Shown here piece after piece: positions 9,765-23,685 of a DNA stretch of 64,000 nucleotides. The notes under the pieces were generated by a model. It did no database searches. It worked only from the letters and a program-made list of their open reading frames with translations, and was not told the DNA's origin. Source of the stretch: Acinetobacter guerrae (GTDB taxonomy: Bacteria; Pseudomonadota; Gammaproteobacteria; Pseudomonadales; Moraxellaceae). A program made the translations under genes and the position numbers. The stretch's first letter is position 1; each line of letters opens with the position of its first letter. Location of the stretch: assembly GCF_009372255.1 (NCBI RefSeq), contig NZ_LXGN01000023.1:1-64000 (forward strand), given 5' to 3'.

Positions 9765-12700
9765 TTAAAACTGATCTGAATTCAAAGCCTGACTAAAGGC
9801 TTGATCCACTTCACTAAAATCATTGTGAAGTTCAAATTCAGCCGCTTCAGCTTCCTGACGACGACGTTCCAAATGATACGCTAAACCTGTACCTGCTGGA
9901 ATCAGACGACCCACAACTACGTTTTCTTTCAAGCCACGTAAATCATCTTCTTTACCTGTCACAGCCGCTTCAGTTAACACACGTGTGGTTTCCTGGAACG
10001 ATGCAGCAGAGATAAATGAGTCAGTAGAAAGCGACGCTTTGGTAATACCCATCAACTGACGCTCAAACTTCGCAGGGAACTTGTTCTGAGCCAAGACAGC
10101 TTGGTTCTCTTGAACAACACGAATGTAATCCACTTGCTCACCTTTGATGAAGCTTGTATCACCGCCATCAGTGATATCAACTTTACGTAACATTTGACGT
10201 ACGATGACTTCAATGTGCTTATCGTTGATTTTTACACCTTGCAGACGATAGACGTCTTGAACTTCGTTCACGATGTAGTTGGTTAATGCAACTTCACCTT
10301 TCAAACGCAAGATATCATGTGGATTTTGTGGACCATCAGAAATGGTTTCACCACGGTTCACATGCTCGCCTTCAAATACGTTGATTTGACGCCATTTAGG
10401 AATCAATTCTTCATAGATCTCAGAACCATCATCTGGCGTAATCACCAAACGGTTTTTACCTTTGGTCTCTTTACCAAAGCTTACGATACCTGATACTTCT
10501 GCCAAGATCGCATGCTCTTTCGGTTTACGTGCTTCGAACAAGTCGGCTACACGCGGTAGACCACCGGTAATATCACGGGTACGTGAAGTTTCTTGTGGTA
10601 CACGACCAATAACATCACCTACACCAATGGTTTCACCATCACGAACAGTCACGATCGTGTTTTGTGGCAAGAAGTAGAACTGTTCACCACCATCCGTTGT
10701 ATCCAGCACAATTGCAGGACGCAAGTCTTTACCAGAAGCAGGACGAGCAGTTACAGGTAAGATTTCAACCGTCGTCATACCCGTTGCATCATCAGTTTTT
10801 GATGTTGCAGTTACGCCATCAGCAATTTGGCTGAAACGTGCTTTACCAGCGACTTCTGTTACAAGTGGATGCGTATGCGGATCCCATGTAGCTACAATAC
10901 CACCAGCTTCAACAGATTCACCATCTTTCAATAAGATGCTTGCACCATAAGGCAGTTTATAACGTTCACGCTCACGACCAAGCTCATCGGCAATACCAAT
11001 CTCACCAGAACGTGAAACAGAAACCAAGTGACCTTTCGCGTGTTGTACTGTTTTCACATTGTGGAAACGTACAGTACCTTTGTTACGAACTTGTACACTG
11101 TTCGCGGCAGAGGTTCGGCTTGCAGCACCACCGACGTGGAATGTACGCATGGTTAACTGTGTACCTGGCTCACCAATTGATTGAGCAGCCATAACACCCA
11201 CAGATTCACCAGGATTTACCTGATGACCACGAGCCAAATCACGTCCATAACATTTCGCACAGACACCAAATGCTGATTCACATGCAATCACTGAACGTAC
11301 TTTAACTTCATCGACACCTGCTTCTTCAAGTTGAGCAGCAATTTTCTCGTCAATTAAAGTACCACGAGGTAATACCACTTCATTATCTGATGCACGACGT
11401 ACATCTTCAGCAGTTACACGACCCAATACGCGATCACGTAATGGCTCAATCACATCACCACCCTGAATGAATGGTGTCATGACCAAACCACCATTCGTAC
11501 CACAGTCTGGCTCAGTAATGACCAAGTCTTGCGCAACGTCAACCAAACGACGAGTCAGATAACCTGAGTTCGCTGTTTTCAATGCAGTATCGGCCAAACC
11601 TTTACGCGCACCGTGTGTTGAAATAAAGTACTGGAGTACGGTCAGACCTTCACGGAAGTTCGCTTTAATTGGTGTTTCGATGATCGAACCATCTGGTTTT
11701 GCCATCAAACCACGCATACCTGCCAACTGACGAATCTGCGCTGCACTACCACGCGCACCAGAGTCAGACATCATATAGATGCTGTTAAACGATTTTTGTT
11801 TCTCGTCTTCACCCTGCTTGTTTTTCACATTTGTGAAAGACAAGTTATCCATCATCGCTTTCGCTACTTGGTCATTGGTACGCGCCCAAATATCGACCAC
11901 TTTGTTATAACGTTCACCCGCTGTTACAAAGCCTTGTTCAAACTGTTGTTCGATTTCACGGACTTCAGTTTCTGCTTTATCAATAATCGTTTGCTTCTGT
12001 GGTGGAATAACCATGTCTTCCATACCAACAGATACACCTGAACGCGTCGCTTGACGGAAGCCCAGATACATTAATTGGTCAGCAAAAATAACGGTATCTT
12101 TTAGACCAAGCTTACGATAGCAAGTATTGATCAGTTTTGAGATGTTTTTCTTGGTCATCTCAAGGTTGATCATTTCAAAACTTAAACCTTCAGGTACGAT
12201 TTCCCAAAGTAAGCAACGACCTGGTGTAGTATCGACAATGATGGTTTGCTTTTCACGTTGACCATCTTCATCAATCACAGTTTGGTGTACGCGTACTTTA
12301 ACACGTGCATGGATTGCAACTTTACCCGTTGCTAAAGCACGGTTTACTTCATGCGTATCAGCAAAAGTCATGCCTTCGCCTTTGGCATTTACTGCATCAC
12401 GCGTGATGTAATAAAGGCCCAAGACCACGTCCTGAGAAGGAACAATAATCGGTTCACCATTGGCTGGTGACAAGATATTGTTCGTCGACATCATTAGCGC
12501 ACGTGCTTCAAGCTGTGCTTCTAAAGTCAATGGAACGTGTACCGCCATTTGGTCACCGTCAAAGTCGGCGTTAAATGCGGTACAAACCAATGGATGCAAA
12601 CGAATCGCTTTACCTTCAATCAAAATCGGTTCAAAGGCTTGTAGACCCAAACGGTGAAGTGTCGGCGCACGGTTCAACATCACTGGATGTTGACGAATCA

Positions 12701-13958
12701 CATTCGCAAGTACGTCCCATACTTCTGGAGTCTCACGCTCAACCATTTTCTTCGCAGCTTTAATGGTTGTTGCCTGACCAGATGCCTGTAATTTTGCAAA
12801 AATAAATGGCTTGAACAATTCAAGTGCCATCTTTTTCGGAAGACCACATTGGTGAAGACGTAAAGTAGGACCTACGGTAATTACCGAACGACCAGAATAG
12901 TCAACACGTTTACCCAACAAGTTCTGACGGAAACGACCTTGTTTACCTTTGATCATATCTGCCAAAGATTTCAATGGGCGTTTGTTTGAACCTGTAATCG
13001 CACGGCCACGACGACCATTATCAAGTAATGCATCAACAGATTCTTGCAACATACGTTTTTCGTTACGTACGATGATATCTGGTGCTGCAAGGTCAAGAAG
13101 ACGCTTCAAACGGTTGTTACGGTTAATCACACGACGATAAAGATCGTTCAAGTCAGATGTCGCAAAACGACCACCTTCAAGTGGAACAAGCGGACGTAAG
13201 TCTGGTGGAAGTACTGGCAGTACATTCATCACCATCCATTCTGGCTTGTTGTTTGACTCTTTGAACGCTTCCATCAGTTTCAAACGCTTAGAGGCTTTTT
13301 TAAGTTTCGTCTCTGAGGTTGTCTGTGGAATTTCTTCACGAAGACGCGCAATTTCAGCTTCAAGATCGATGTCTTTCAACAAATCTTGAACGGCTTCCGC
13401 ACCCATTTTAGCTGTGAATTCGTCACCGTGTTCTTCAAGCGCGTTATAATATTCTTCATCGCTGAGTAACTGGTATTTCTCAAATGGAGTCATACCAGGA
13501 TCAGTTACAACATAAGATTCGAAATACAAAACACGTTCGATATCACGTAATGTCATATCAAGCAATAAACCAATACGGCTTGGTAATGATTTCAAAAACC
13601 AGATATGTGCAACAGGCGAAGCAAGCTCGATGTGACCCATACGTTCACGACGAACTTTCGCAGTCGTCACTTCAACGCCACATTTTTCACAAATGACGCC
13701 TTTGTACTTCATACGCTTGTACTTACCACACAAGCATTCGTAATCTTTTACTGGTCCAAAAATTTTGGCACAGAACAAACCATCACGTTCTGGTTTAAAC
13801 GTACGATAGTTAATTGTCTCAGGCTTTTTGACCTCACCATGAGACCACGACTTAATCATTTCTGGTGACGCAAGACCAATACGGATACGGTCGAATTCAA
13901 CGGGTGCATGACCGTCAGAATCCGTTTTCTTACGCATGATATCGAGCAAGTCTTTCAA
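9765..13958 (-). CDS. rpoC: DNA-directed RNA polymerase subunit beta'
   Basis: 1397 aa; [14 protein letters not shown] catalytic motif; zinc-binding [20 protein letters not shown]. Confidence 0.99.
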   Translation of the reverse strand: MKDLLDIMRKKTDSDGHAPVEFDRIRIGLASPEMIKSWSHGEVKKPETINYRTFKPERDGLFCAKIFGPVKDYECLCGKYKRMKYKGVICEKCGVEVTTAKVRRERMGHIELASPVAHIWFLKSLPSRIGLLLDMTLRDIERVLYFESYVVTDPGMTPFEKYQLLSDEEYYNALEEHGDEFTAKMGAEAVQDLLKDIDLEAEIARLREEIPQTTSETKLKKASKRLKLMEAFKESNNKPEWMVMNVLPVLPPDLRPLVPLEGGRFATSDLNDLYRRVINRNNRLKRLLDLAAPDIIVRNEKRMLQESVDALLDNGRRGRAITGSNKRPLKSLADMIKGKQGRFRQNLLGKRVDYSGRSVITVGPTLRLHQCGLPKKMALELFKPFIFAKLQASGQATTIKAAKKMVERETPEVWDVLANVIRQHPVMLNRAPTLHRLGLQAFEPILIEGKAIRLHPLVCTAFNADFDGDQMAVHVPLTLEAQLEARALMMSTNNILSPANGEPIIVPSQDVVLGLYYITRDAVNAKGEGMTFADTHEVNRALATGKVAIHARVKVRVHQTVIDEDGQREKQTIIVDTTPGRCLLWEIVPEGLSFEMINLEMTKKNISKLINTCYRKLGLKDTVIFADQLMYLGFRQATRSGVSVGMEDMVIPPQKQTIIDKAETEVREIEQQFEQGFVTAGERYNKVVDIWARTNDQVAKAMMDNLSFTNVKNKQGEDEKQKSFNSIYMMSDSGARGSAAQIRQLAGMRGLMAKPDGSIIETPIKANFREGLTVLQYFISTHGARKGLADTALKTANSGYLTRRLVDVAQDLVITEPDCGTNGGLVMTPFIQGGDVIEPLRDRVLGRVTAEDVRRASDNEVVLPRGTLIDEKIAAQLEEAGVDEVKVRSVIACESAFGVCAKCYGRDLARGHQVNPGESVGVMAAQSIGEPGTQLTMRTFHVGGAASRTSAANSVQVRNKGTVRFHNVKTVQHAKGHLVSVSRSGEIGIADELGRERERYKLPYGASILLKDGESVEAGGIVATWDPHTHPLVTEVAGKARFSQIADGVTATSKTDDATGMTTVEILPVTARPASGKDLRPAIVLDTTDGGEQFYFLPQNTIVTVRDGETIGVGDVIGRVPQETSRTRDITGGLPRVADLFEARKPKEHAILAEVSGIVSFGKETKGKNRLVITPDDGSEIYEELIPKWRQINVFEGEHVNRGETISDGPQNPHDILRLKGEVALTNYIVNEVQDVYRLQGVKINDKHIEVIVRQMLRKVDITDGGDTSFIKGEQVDYIRVVQENQAVLAQNKFPAKFERQLMGITKASLSTDSFISAASFQETTRVLTEAAVTGKEDDLRGLKENVVVGRLIPAGTGLAYHLERRRQEAEAAEFELHNDFSEVDQAFSQALNSDQF

Positions 13959-14034
13959 TTTATTTCTCCGTGTGTCAGAGAGCTAGGCTCATCTGACTGG
14001 GTCACAAATATTGTTTCTTTAACTGAAATTCTGG

Positions 14035-14105
14035 AATCTCCCCTAACCCATCTTTGAAAAGAGGGAACTTTCCCCCTTTAACAAAGGGGGATCGAGGGGG
14101 ATTTA
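14035..14105. repeat. Intergenic paired-hairpin repeat, copy 1 (rpoB-rpoC)
   Basis: aatctcccctaacccatctttgaaaagagggaactttccccctttaacaaagggggatcgagggggattta; similar to 57028-57100. Confidence 0.75.
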
Positions 14106-17100
14106 GTCACCATTTTTCAATTCAATGTTGATACCTAAAGAACGGATCTCTTTGGTCAATACGTTGAACGATTCAGGCATACCCGGATCCATATAATGGT
14201 TACCATCTACAATATTCTTATAGATGCGTGTACGACCTTCAACATCATCCGATTTCACAGTCAGCATTTCCTGAAGCGTATATGCTGCGCCATAAGCTTC
14301 AAGTGCCCAGACTTCCATCTCACCGAAACGCTGACCACCGAACTGCGCTTTACCACCAAGCGGCTGTTGCGTTACAAGAGAATAAGAACCAGTTGAACGC
14401 GCATGCATCTTGTCATCCACTAAGTGGTTAAGTTTCAGCATGTACATGTAGCCCACGGTTACAGGACGATCAAACTGCTCACCTGTACGTCCGTCAAACA
14501 AAATCTGTTGACCAGTACGTGGCAATTCAGCCAACTCAAGTAACTCTTTAATTTGACTTTCTTCAGCACCATCAAATACAGGAGTTGCTAGTGGTACACC
14601 TTTACGCAAGTTGCCAGCCAATACTAAGACTTCGTCATCAGTCAGACTGTTTAGATCTTCTTGCTCACCACCGACCTTGTTGTAAATCTTATCGAGGAAG
14701 ACACGAAGCTCTGCAATCGTACGCTGTTGTTGCAACATCTTATCGATTTGCTCACCCAGACCTTTGGCTGCCAGGCCCAAATGTGTCTCTAGAATCTGAC
14801 CCACGTTCATACGCGATGGTACACCTAACGGGTTCAAGACGATATCAACAGGCACACCATTAGCATCATGAGGCATATCTTCTACAGGTAAGATGTTAGA
14901 TACAACACCTTTGTTCCCGTGACGACCAGCCATTTTATCGCCTGGTTGAATACGACGTTTTACCGCAAGATAAACCTTAACAACCTTCAATACACCTGTG
15001 GTCAGTTCATCACCAGTCGCTAATTTGCGTTTTTTCTCAGCAAATTTTTCATCAATTTCAGCACTTTTCTCTTTCAAAAATACTTGAATTTGACTCAAAC
15101 GCTCAGCAATGCCTTCATCACTTGGTTGAATTTCAAGAAGATCGACCAACTCAAGACCTGAAAGTACGTCTTCAGTCAGTTTGTCTCCACGTTTGGTTGT
15201 ACCACCACCGTTAGAATCCTGTCCCTTCAATAAGCGCACAATACGTTCACGTGCTGCCTCTTCAAAGATCTTGTATTCTTCTTTCAAGTCTTTACGGTAT
15301 GAATCTAATTGTGCTTTTTCAATCGCAAGCGCACGATCGTCTTTTTCAAGCCCATCACGAGTAAAGACTTGTACATCAATTACAGTCCCTTTAGTACCAG
15401 ACGGAACTCGTAAAGATGAATCTTTCACATCAGCCGCTTTTTCACCGAAGATCGCACGAAGTAATTTTTCTTCTGGAGTAAGTTGAGTTTCACCTTTAGG
15501 TGTTACTTTACCTACAAGAATATCACCTGCAGTAACTTCTGCACCGATATAAACAATACCAGATTCATCTAGCTTCGATAGTGCAGCTTCACCCACATTT
15601 GGAATATCGGCAGTAATTTCTTCTGCACCCAATTTAGTATCACGTGCAACACATGATAACTCTTGAATGTGAATTGAAGTTAAACGATCTTCCTGAAGAA
15701 CTCGCTCCGATAACAAGATCGAATCTTCATAGTTATAACCATTCCACGTCATGAACGCGACGCGCATGTTTTGACCAAGTGCTAACTCACCGCCATCGGT
15801 AGATGGACCATCAGCCAATACATCACCACGACCTACTTTATCACCCAGATTGACAAGAACTTTCTGGTTAATACAAGTATTTTGGTTAGAACGGGTGTAT
15901 TTGATCAGGTTATAAATATCTACGCCTGCTTCACCAGCAATCATTTCATTTTCATGAACACGAATGACAACACGGGATGCATCAACAAACTCAATCACAC
16001 CACCACGTTTTGCAATTACACATACGCCTGAATCACGTGCAACTGTCGCTTCCATACCAGTACCAACAAGCGGTTTATCCGCAAGTAAGGTTGGAACAGC
16101 CTGACGTTGCATGTTCGAACCCATTAAGGCACGGTTAGCATCATCGTGTTCAAGGAATGGAATAAGTGATGCTGCTACAGAAACAACTTGCTGCGCAGAA
16201 ACATCCATATGCGTCACTTTTTCAGGAGGCATACGTACAAATTCACCCTGATGACGAACTGAAACCATTTCTTCAACGAGGTTACCCTCTGCATCAACAC
16301 CCGAGTCGGCCTGTGCAATAACAGTACCTACTTCTTCAATTGCAGAAAGATATTCAACGTCATCCGTTACACGGCCATCAACGACTTTACGATAAGGAGT
16401 TTCAAGGAAACCGAAATCGTTAGCTTTAGCATAGACAGACAGCGAGTTAATCAAACCAATGTTTGGACCTTCAGGCGTTTCAATTGGACAAACACGACCA
16501 TAGTGAGTTTGATGTACGTCACGTACTTCGAACCCTGCACGTTCACGTGTCAAACCACCTGGCCCAAGTGCTGATACACGACGTTTGTGTGTAATTTCAG
16601 ACAATGGGTTGTTTTGATCCATAAACTGTGACAACTGGCTTGAACCAAAGAACTCTTTGATTGCAGCAGCCACTGGTTTAGCATTGATCAAGTCTTGCGG
16701 TGATAAGTTATCTGTTTCTGCCTGACTTAAACGCTCTTTCACAGCACGTTCAACACGGACCAAACCAACACGGAATTGATTTTCAGTCATTTCACCTACT
16801 GAACGGACACGACGGTTACCCAAGTGGTCGATATCGTCGACTTCACCTTTACCGTTACGAATCTCGACCAATGTACGCAGTACATCAGTAATATCCTCAT
16901 TTGCAAGGATACCTTCAACTTCACGTGATTTTTGATCTGTACCCACTTCGTAAGGACGACCCAAACGACGGTTGAACTTCATACGACCCACTGGCGACAA
17001 GTCATAACGCTCAGAAGAGAAGAACAAGTTATTAAACAAATTCTCGGCAGCTTCTTTGGTTGGTGGCTCGCCTGGACGCATTACTTTATAGATTTCAACC

Positions 17101-18191
17101 AGTGCTTCTTCACGACCTGATGTGGTATCAGCACGTAAAGTATCAGCAATGAAAGGACCATGATCGATATCGTTGGTATACAAGATATTGAACTGCTTTA
17201 CGCCACCTTCAGCAAGCTTGACCATAACTTCATGGCTAAGCAAAGTATTCGCTGAGATTACATCGCCATCACGTAAAGTAATATCTTCAGCAGTGATCCG
17301 CTCGTATAAATATTCGTCTGGCACTGATAGTTTGGTTAAACCAGCAGCTTCCATTTGACGTACGTGGCGAGCATTAATACGCTTACCTTGCTCAACAATG
17401 ATTTTGCCATCGTTATCGGCGATATCGAACTGTGCCATTTCACCACGCAGGCGTTCAGGCACTAAATCGATCTGGTAGCTACCCATATCCAGATACACAG
17501 GTACTTTTTCATAGAACAAATCAAGAATTTGTTCATTATTATAACCCAGTGCACGCAGAATCACGCTCGCCAATAATTTACGACGACGGTCAATACGAAC
17601 ATAAACTAAATCTTTGGCATCAAATTCAAAATCTAACCATGAACCACGGTAAGGAATAATACGTGCTGAATAAAGCACTTTACCACTTGAATGGGTTTTA
17701 CCCTTATCATGATCAAAGAATACGCCTGGAGAACGATGTAACTGAGATACAATGACACGCTCGGTACCATTGATCACAAACGTACCGTTCTCAGTCATGA
17801 GTGGCATTTCACCCATGTAAACTTCTTGTTCACGAACGTCTTTAATTGACTTCGTTTCGCGATCTTTAATGATCAAACGAATTTTTACGCGCATTGGTGC
17901 CGCATAAGTTGAGCCGCGAAGAATACATTCACGTACATCAAACTCTGGTTTACCAAGGCTATACTCAACAAATTCTAAAGCAGCATTGCCAGAATAACTT
18001 TCTATAGGAAAAACTGAACGAAATGCGGCTTGGAGACCGATATCTTCGCGGTTTTTCGGTGATTTGCCATCTTGTAAAAACGTTCTATACGAGTCGACTT
18101 GAATCGAAAGCAAGTACGGAGCGTCCATGACGCTAGGCAATTTACCAAAATTCTTACGGATCCGTTTCTTTTCGGTATATGAGTATGCCAT
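14103..18191 (-). CDS. rpoB: DNA-directed RNA polymerase subunit beta
   Basis: 1362 aa; canonical RpoB sequence including [30 protein letters not shown] rifampicin-region. Confidence 0.99.
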   Translation of the reverse strand: MAYSYTEKKRIRKNFGKLPSVMDAPYLLSIQVDSYRTFLQDGKSPKNREDIGLQAAFRSVFPIESYSGNAALEFVEYSLGKPEFDVRECILRGSTYAAPMRVKIRLIIKDRETKSIKDVREQEVYMGEMPLMTENGTFVINGTERVIVSQLHRSPGVFFDHDKGKTHSSGKVLYSARIIPYRGSWLDFEFDAKDLVYVRIDRRRKLLASVILRALGYNNEQILDLFYEKVPVYLDMGSYQIDLVPERLRGEMAQFDIADNDGKIIVEQGKRINARHVRQMEAAGLTKLSVPDEYLYERITAEDITLRDGDVISANTLLSHEVMVKLAEGGVKQFNILYTNDIDHGPFIADTLRADTTSGREEALVEIYKVMRPGEPPTKEAAENLFNNLFFSSERYDLSPVGRMKFNRRLGRPYEVGTDQKSREVEGILANEDITDVLRTLVEIRNGKGEVDDIDHLGNRRVRSVGEMTENQFRVGLVRVERAVKERLSQAETDNLSPQDLINAKPVAAAIKEFFGSSQLSQFMDQNNPLSEITHKRRVSALGPGGLTRERAGFEVRDVHQTHYGRVCPIETPEGPNIGLINSLSVYAKANDFGFLETPYRKVVDGRVTDDVEYLSAIEEVGTVIAQADSGVDAEGNLVEEMVSVRHQGEFVRMPPEKVTHMDVSAQQVVSVAASLIPFLEHDDANRALMGSNMQRQAVPTLLADKPLVGTGMEATVARDSGVCVIAKRGGVIEFVDASRVVIRVHENEMIAGEAGVDIYNLIKYTRSNQNTCINQKVLVNLGDKVGRGDVLADGPSTDGGELALGQNMRVAFMTWNGYNYEDSILLSERVLQEDRLTSIHIQELSCVARDTKLGAEEITADIPNVGEAALSKLDESGIVYIGAEVTAGDILVGKVTPKGETQLTPEEKLLRAIFGEKAADVKDSSLRVPSGTKGTVIDVQVFTRDGLEKDDRALAIEKAQLDSYRKDLKEEYKIFEEAARERIVRLLKGQDSNGGGTTKRGDKLTEDVLSGLELVDLLEIQPSDEGIAERLSQIQVFLKEKSAEIDEKFAEKKRKLATGDELTTGVLKVVKVYLAVKRRIQPGDKMAGRHGNKGVVSNILPVEDMPHDANGVPVDIVLNPLGVPSRMNVGQILETHLGLAAKGLGEQIDKMLQQQRTIAELRVFLDKIYNKVGGEQEDLNSLTDDEVLVLAGNLRKGVPLATPVFDGAEESQIKELLELAELPRTGQQILFDGRTGEQFDRPVTVGYMYMLKLNHLVDDKMHARSTGSYSLVTQQPLGGKAQFGGQRFGEMEVWALEAYGAAYTLQEMLTVKSDDVEGRTRIYKNIVDGNHYMDPGMPESFNVLTKEIRSLGINIELKNGD

Positions 18192-18431
18192 CTGGAGTCC
18201 TCGGAAAGTAAACCAGGCCCGCCTGCAGAACGAGCTTGGATGGAATTACGCAGGCCGATATGGCCACCACTTTTACAAATGCTGCAATTTTTAAGTGGTA
18301 TTAAAACGCTTAACAATATTTTTAAACCAGAAAAATATTGGTAAGCGTTTGAATTTAGTTCATTTGTTCTTTAAATCGAACATTTTTATATCGAACAAAC
18401 AAAAATCGAGCCGATTATTGTAACGCAAAAA

Positions 18432-18491
18432 GGCTGATGACCCAAGAGCCATCAGCCATTTTATGGGGCCGATTATCAAAAAATCGGCCCC
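18432..18491 (-). promoter_or_regulatory. Two tandem hairpins in rplL-rpoB intergenic region (attenuator/processing site)
   Basis: ggggccgatt...aatcggcccc and ggctgatg...catcagcc; the second is followed on the minus strand by TTTTTG. Confidence 0.65.
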
Positions 18492-18499
18492 TTAATACA

Positions 18500-18871
18500 T
18501 TACTTAAGTGTAACTGTAGCACCAGCTTCTTCAAGTTTCTTCTTAAGTTCTTCGCCTTCTTCTTTAGAAACGCCTTCTTTAAGAACTTGTGGAGCGCCTT
18601 CAACAAGATCTTTTGCTTCTTTAAGACCAAGACCAGTCGCTTCACGAACTGCTTTAATTACAGCAACTTTGTTCGCGCCAAAAGAAGTCAATTCAACATT
18701 GAATTCAGTTTGCTCTTCAGCAGCAGCAGCACCAGCACCTGGAGCAGCAGCAACAGCTACAGCAGCAGCAGATACATTGAATTTCTCTTCAAAAGCAGAG
18801 ATAAGTTCAACAAGTTCAAGAACAGTTTTTTCAGCAACTGCGTTTAGGATTTCTTCGTTAGTTAAAGCCAT
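18500..18871 (-). CDS. rplL: 50S ribosomal protein L7/L12
   Basis: 123 aa; Ala-rich hinge, [15 protein letters not shown], ...[10 protein letters not shown]. Confidence 0.98.
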   Translation of the reverse strand: MALTNEEILNAVAEKTVLELVELISAFEEKFNVSAAAVAVAAAPGAGAAAAEEQTEFNVELTSFGANKVAVIKAVREATGLGLKEAKDLVEGAPQVLKEGVSKEEGEELKKKLEEAGATVTLK

Positions 18872-18913
18872 GAGAATAACTCCAAATGGATATTGAATAA
18901 GGTAAATGTGTGA

Positions 18914-19420
18914 TTAAGCTGCTTCTGACTCGTTTTTCTCTTTGAGTGCTGTAAGTAAGCGACCCAATTTCGAAACAGGAGCTTGAAGAACAGAGGCAAG
19001 CATAGTAAGTGCTTTCTCTTGGTTCGGAAGATTTGCAATAACGCTAACTTCAGCACCTTGATAAACTTTGCCGTCAAATGCAGCAGCTTTTAATTCAAAT
19101 GCTTTGTTCGTTTTCGCAAATTCTTCGAACAAGCGTGCAGCTGCACCCATGTCGTCTTCAGAAGTTGAAAAACCAAGAATTGTTGGGCCTACAAGGTTGT
19201 CATTCAAGATATCAAACTGAGTACCTTCAAATGAACGTTTAGCCAAAGTATTACGTACGATACGTGTAGTAACACCTAACTTACGCGCTTCAACACGAAG
19301 TTGAGTAAGTTTTTCGACAGTTAAACCTTGATAGTCAGCAACAACAGCAGAGAACGCTTTAGAAGCAACTTCGTTGACTTCTGCGACGATCTGTTTTTTG
19401 TCTTCGATAAGAAGAGCCAT
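18914..19420 (-). CDS. rplJ: 50S ribosomal protein L10
   Basis: 168 aa; MALLIEDKKQIVAEVNEVASKAFSAVVADYQGLTVEKLTQLR. Confidence 0.98.
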   Translation of the reverse strand: MALLIEDKKQIVAEVNEVASKAFSAVVADYQGLTVEKLTQLRVEARKLGVTTRIVRNTLAKRSFEGTQFDILNDNLVGPTILGFSTSEDDMGAAARLFEEFAKTNKAFELKAAAFDGKVYQGAEVSVIANLPNQEKALTMLASVLQAPVSKLGRLLTALKEKNESEAA

Positions 19421-19694
19421 TGTAAAACCTCCTAAGGTGACTTATGCATCTAAACTAGACGCACTCCCAATTCGTAAACCTTTCGATTTACACGCGGAGG
19501 AGGAACAAATCACACCACCGCGTCTACTCAGGCAATTGATTAAGATCAAAGCCGAAACTTCGACCACCTGAGGTCTTTGACGCTGGCAAATTAATATTTA
19601 CCAATTCAAAGTCCGCTTGGTGAAATATTTGAACTATCAAAGATTTTCCAAATATTTTTACTCACCAAGACCTTTAAAAATCTTTTAACTAAAA
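19421..19694 (-). promoter_or_regulatory. rplJL 5' leader (likely L10-binding autoregulatory leader)
   Basis: ~270-nt non-coding gap between rplA and rplJ; position matches established L10 leader autoregulation in bacteria; structure not computed. Confidence 0.5.
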
Positions 19695-20390
19695 TTAGTT
19701 AGAAACGTTGCTTACATCAACAGTCAAACCAGGGCCCATTGTTGAGCTCAACGTGATTTTTTTGATGTAAACACCTTTAGAAGTTGCTGGTTTTAACTTT
19801 TTCAAGTCAGCAACTAAAGTTTCAACGTTTTGACGGATAGCTTCAGCAGTAAAACCTACTTGACCAATCGCAGCATGGATAATACCTGCTTTGTCTACAC
19901 GGTAACGTGCCTGACCAGCTTTCGCATTTTTAACTGCATTTGCCACATCAGGAGTAACCGTACCCACTTTAGGGTTTGGCATTAAGCCACGTGGACCAAG
20001 AATCGTACCTAATTTACCTACAACACGCATTGCATCTGGAGCAGCAATTACGACATCAAAGTCAAGGTTACCTTGTTGAATGCTTTCAGCAAGATCATCA
20101 AAACCAACGATGTCAGCACCTTCAGCCTTAGCAGCTTCAGCAGCAGCGCCCTGTGCGAACACAGCAACACGTACAGTTTTACCAGTACCTGCTGGAAGTG
20201 TAGTTGCACCACGAACTACTTGATCAGATTTACGTGGATCCACACCAAGATTCACTGCAACATCCAAAGATTCTTTGAACTTAGCAGCAGGAAGGTCGGT
20301 AAGAACTTGTACTGCTTCTTCCAAAGTATAAACTTTGTTGGTATCTACAGCAGCAGCGATGGCTTTTTGACGTTTAGTTAACTTTGCCAT
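19695..20390 (-). CDS. rplA: 50S ribosomal protein L1
   Basis: 231 aa; [22 protein letters not shown]. Confidence 0.98.
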   Translation of the reverse strand: MAKLTKRQKAIAAAVDTNKVYTLEEAVQVLTDLPAAKFKESLDVAVNLGVDPRKSDQVVRGATTLPAGTGKTVRVAVFAQGAAAEAAKAEGADIVGFDDLAESIQQGNLDFDVVIAAPDAMRVVGKLGTILGPRGLMPNPKVGTVTPDVANAVKNAKAGQARYRVDKAGIIHAAIGQVGFTAEAIRQNVETLVADLKKLKPATSKGVYIKKITLSSTMGPGLTVDVSNVSN

Positions 20391-20393
20391 GTC

Positions 20394-20822
20394 TTATAGC
20401 TCCACTTCCAAGCCCATAGAACGTGCAGAACCAGCAATGGTACGAACACGTGCGTCTAAATCAGCACCAGTTAAATCTGGTTCTTTCGTAGTCGCAATTT
20501 CTTCTAACTGAGCACGAGTCAACTTACCAACTTTAGTTTTGTTTGGCACAGAAGAACCCTTTTGAATACCAGCAGCTTTCTTAAGAAGAATAGATGCAGG
20601 TGGAGTTTTCATGATAAATGTGAACGATTTATCGTTATACACAGTGATCACGACAGGAATTGGCAAACCTACTTCAAGTTTTTGTGTAGCAGCATTGAAT
20701 TCTTTACAGAATGCCATGATGTTTACACCACGTTGACCTAGTGCAGGACCAATTGGTGGAGATGGATTTGCTTTACCAGCTGGAACTTGCAGCTTGATAT
20801 AGCCGTCAATCTTCTTAGCCAT
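20394..20822 (-). CDS. rplK: 50S ribosomal protein L11
   Basis: 142 aa; [37 protein letters not shown]. Confidence 0.98.
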   Translation of the reverse strand: MAKKIDGYIKLQVPAGKANPSPPIGPALGQRGVNIMAFCKEFNAATQKLEVGLPIPVVITVYNDKSFTFIMKTPPASILLKKAAGIQKGSSVPNKTKVGKLTRAQLEEIATTKEPDLTGADLDARVRTIAGSARSMGLEVEL

Positions 20823-20938
20823 TATAGATTACCTCTGGGTACAAACGCCGCTAAGCTCCCCAATGTTTACTTCACAACATACGAGATGCTGTAATAACAA
20901 ATGCCCGATCAAATCGGGCGCTTTCCAACCAATTCAGT

Positions 20939-21472
20939 TTAAATCGTTTTTTCGACTTGACGAAACTCGAGTTCAACCTGAGTTGGACGGTTAAATACAT
21001 TAATCGTCAACGTTAAACGTGACTTCTCGTACTGAACTTCCTCCACGACTCCTTTAAAGTCTGTGAACGGACCATCAGTAACTAATAATTCTTCACCTGG
21101 TTCAAACATCGTCTTAGGACGAGGCGCTTCACCTGTATTACGTACACGTGCAAGAATCGCATCAGCTTCTTTTTGGGAAATTGGGGCAGGTTTCTCTGCT
21201 GTTCCACCAATAAAGCCCAGAACTTTTGGACATTCTTTAACAATGTGCCAAGTTTCATCATTCATTTCCATTTCGACCAATACATAGCCAGGAAAGAATT
21301 TACGTTCTGATTTACGCTTCTTACCATCCTTCATTTCTACGACTTCTTCCGTAGGAACAAGAACTTCACCAAAGCTATCGGCAACAGCGCTACGTGCAAT
21401 ACGATCATTCAAAGAACGCATTACCTGTTTTTCATAACCAGAATAGGCATGAATAATGTACCAACGTTTCAT
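20939..21472 (-). CDS. nusG: Transcription termination/antitermination protein NusG
   Basis: 177 aa; [28 protein letters not shown] region. Confidence 0.98.
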   Translation of the reverse strand: MKRWYIIHAYSGYEKQVMRSLNDRIARSAVADSFGEVLVPTEEVVEMKDGKKRKSERKFFPGYVLVEMEMNDETWHIVKECPKVLGFIGGTAEKPAPISQKEADAILARVRNTGEAPRPKTMFEPGEELLVTDGPFTDFKGVVEEVQYEKSRLTLTINVFNRPTQVELEFRQVEKTI

Positions 21473-21479
21473 AGCTCTT

Positions 21480-21920
21480 TTATCCGATAATTAACTTAAT
21501 TAACCAACCCAGTCCGTAGTCGAAACACCACAATACGATTGCAGTAATCACAACTACCAACAAAACCTGCCAAGATGTGGTCACGGTTTCTTGTTTTGTT
21601 GGCCAAGTTACTCGACGCAGCTCAATACGCGCATCTTTAAGTAAACGAACAAAGCCTTTACCTTGATGGGTGGCGTATAATAAACCTAAAGCAACAACGA
21701 CACAAGCGATAATTACACCAACACGCACCCAAATGCTTGTTGCAGGCGGCCAATAAGCTGGTAAATATTGATTTACCATAGCAGCACCCACCAACAATGC
21801 CAGTGCAAGAATCCACAAGACAATATCTAGCGGAGAACCAGAAGTGACAACTTCGGCAGAGTTATTTCTTTGAGGGATTGGCGCGTCGCTTAATGCGTCA
21901 CGCGATTTATCATTCGACAT
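21480..21920 (-). CDS. secE: Preprotein translocase subunit SecE
   Basis: 146 aa, three predicted TM segments, [22 protein letters not shown]. Confidence 0.96.
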   Translation of the reverse strand: MSNDKSRDALSDAPIPQRNNSAEVVTSGSPLDIVLWILALALLVGAAMVNQYLPAYWPPATSIWVRVGVIIACVVVALGLLYATHQGKGFVRLLKDARIELRRVTWPTKQETVTTSWQVLLVVVITAIVLWCFDYGLGWLIKLIIG

Positions 21921-21989
21921 TTTTTTACTCGTCGTTGAACTCGCGACTTATTATATGACACTTAAGTCAGCATCAAGCTTGTCATAACG

Positions 21990-22065
21990 TGGCAGGCCAG
22001 GAGGGACTCGAACCCCCAACATTCGGTTTTGGAGACCGACGCTCTACCAATTGAACTACTGACCT
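21990..22065 (-). tRNA. tRNA-Trp (CCA)
   Basis: Cloverleaf: AGGTCAG acceptor, TCTCCAAAA anticodon loop, GGTTCGAGTCC T-arm, encoded CCA. Confidence 0.95.
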
Positions 22066-22122
22066 AGTACACACAAGCCGAGAGTCTAGACTCTCGGCTC
22101 AAAAATTGCAACCGCAAAGTGA

Positions 22123-23313
22123 TTATGCAGTTACTTTCGCAACAACACCAGCACCTACAGTACGACCACCTTCACGAATCGCAAAACGTAGACCTGGGTC
22201 CATTGCGATCGGGTGGATCAATTCTACTGACATTTCTACGTTGTCACCTGGCATTACCATTTCTACGCCTTCTTTCAACTGGATTGCACCAGTGACGTCA
22301 GTTGTACGGAAATAGAACTGTGGACGGTAACCATTTAGGAATGGAGTATGACGACCACCTTCTTCTTTAGAAAGTACGTATACTTCTGCATCAAATTTAG
22401 TGTGTGGCTTGATCGCACCTGGTTTAGTCAATACTTGACCACGTTGTACGTCTTCACGCTTAGTACCACGTAACAACACACCACAGTTCTCGCCTGCACG
22501 ACCTTCGTCAAGCAATTTACGGAACATTTCAACGCCAGTTACTGTTGTTACTTGAGTATCACGGATACCCACGATTTCAACTGATTCACCAACTTTAACG
22601 ATACCTGATTCTACACGGCCTGTTACAACTGTACCACGACCAGAAATAGAGAATACATCTTCGATTGGCATCAAGAATGCTTTGTCGATTGCACGCTCTG
22701 GCTCTGGAATATAAGAGTCAAGTGCAGCAACTAGGTCAAGAACTGATTTCTCGCCATATTCGCCAGCATCGCCTTCCAACGCTTTAAGCGCAGAACCACG
22801 GATTACTGGAGTGTCATCACCTGGGAAGTCATAAGTAGATAGAAGTTCACGAACTTCCATTTCTACTAGCTCAAGAAGCTCTTCGTCGTCTACTAGGTCG
22901 CATTTGTTTAAGAATACGATGATGTAAGGTACACCAACCTGACGTGAAAGAAGGATGTGTTCACGAGTTTGTGGCATTGGACCGTCAGTCGCTGCACATA
23001 CAAGGATCGCACCATCCATTTGAGCTGCACCAGTGATCATGTTTTTAACATAATCGGCGTGACCTGGACAGTCTACGTGTGCATAGTGACGGATTGGAGA
23101 ATCGTATTCTACGTGTGATGTATTAATCGTAATACCACGTGCTTTTTCTTCTGGAGCCGAGTCGATTTGTGAGTAATCTTTCGCTTCACCACCGTAAGTT
23201 TTCGCACAGATTGTTGCGATTGCAGCAGTAAGAGTTGTTTTACCATGGTCAACGTGACCAATTGTGCCCACGTTTACGTGTGGTTTATTACGTTCAAACT
23301 TGGCTTTAGCCAT
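22123..23313 (-). CDS. tuf: Elongation factor Tu (start reassigned to MAKAKFERN)
   Basis: G1 [11 protein letters not shown]3 DCPGHADY, G4 NKCD; ORF track has a 5-residue N-terminal extension. Confidence 0.98.
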   Translation of the reverse strand: MAKAKFERNKPHVNVGTIGHVDHGKTTLTAAIATICAKTYGGEAKDYSQIDSAPEEKARGITINTSHVEYDSPIRHYAHVDCPGHADYVKNMITGAAQMDGAILVCAATDGPMPQTREHILLSRQVGVPYIIVFLNKCDLVDDEELLELVEMEVRELLSTYDFPGDDTPVIRGSALKALEGDAGEYGEKSVLDLVAALDSYIPEPERAIDKAFLMPIEDVFSISGRGTVVTGRVESGIVKVGESVEIVGIRDTQVTTVTGVEMFRKLLDEGRAGENCGVLLRGTKREDVQRGQVLTKPGAIKPHTKFDAEVYVLSKEEGGRHTPFLNGYRPQFYFRTTDVTGAIQLKEGVEMVMPGDNVEMSVELIHPIAMDPGLRFAIREGGRTVGAGVVAKVTA

Positions 23314-23484
23314 GATGATCTTCCTCATTTACGTCGAAAGCAAGCTACAAGAGGCTACAAAAGGCACCGAAGCTACACAGCACATCGACATTAGTCTAAA
23401 AAAACAGACGCCCAATACTTTAAAAGCAGACTAATAAGCCTGCTTTTTAAATCTTTTGTGAATTTTCATTCACCAAACTGTATC

Positions 23485-23559
<75 letters not shown>

Positions 23560-23572
23560 GATAATCCTTCGA

Positions 23573-23648
23573 TGGAGCGGGAGACGAGGATCGAACTCGC
23601 GACATGCAGCTTGGAAGGCTGCCACTCTACCAACTGAGTTACTCCCGC
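23573..23648 (-). tRNA. tRNA-Gly (TCC)
   Basis: Cloverleaf; GCAGC-CTTCCAA-GCTGC; encoded CCA. Confidence 0.95.
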
Positions 23649-23685
23649 ACAGTGTTGGTACATTTACCACTTCAATCGAAGTTAA

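Noticed and set aside
9765-18191. Many short + strand ORFs (60-136 aa) inside rpoC/rpoB and ribosomal genes
   Set aside because: Antisense to highly conserved coding sequence, no family motifs or plausible RBS; considered shadow ORFs.
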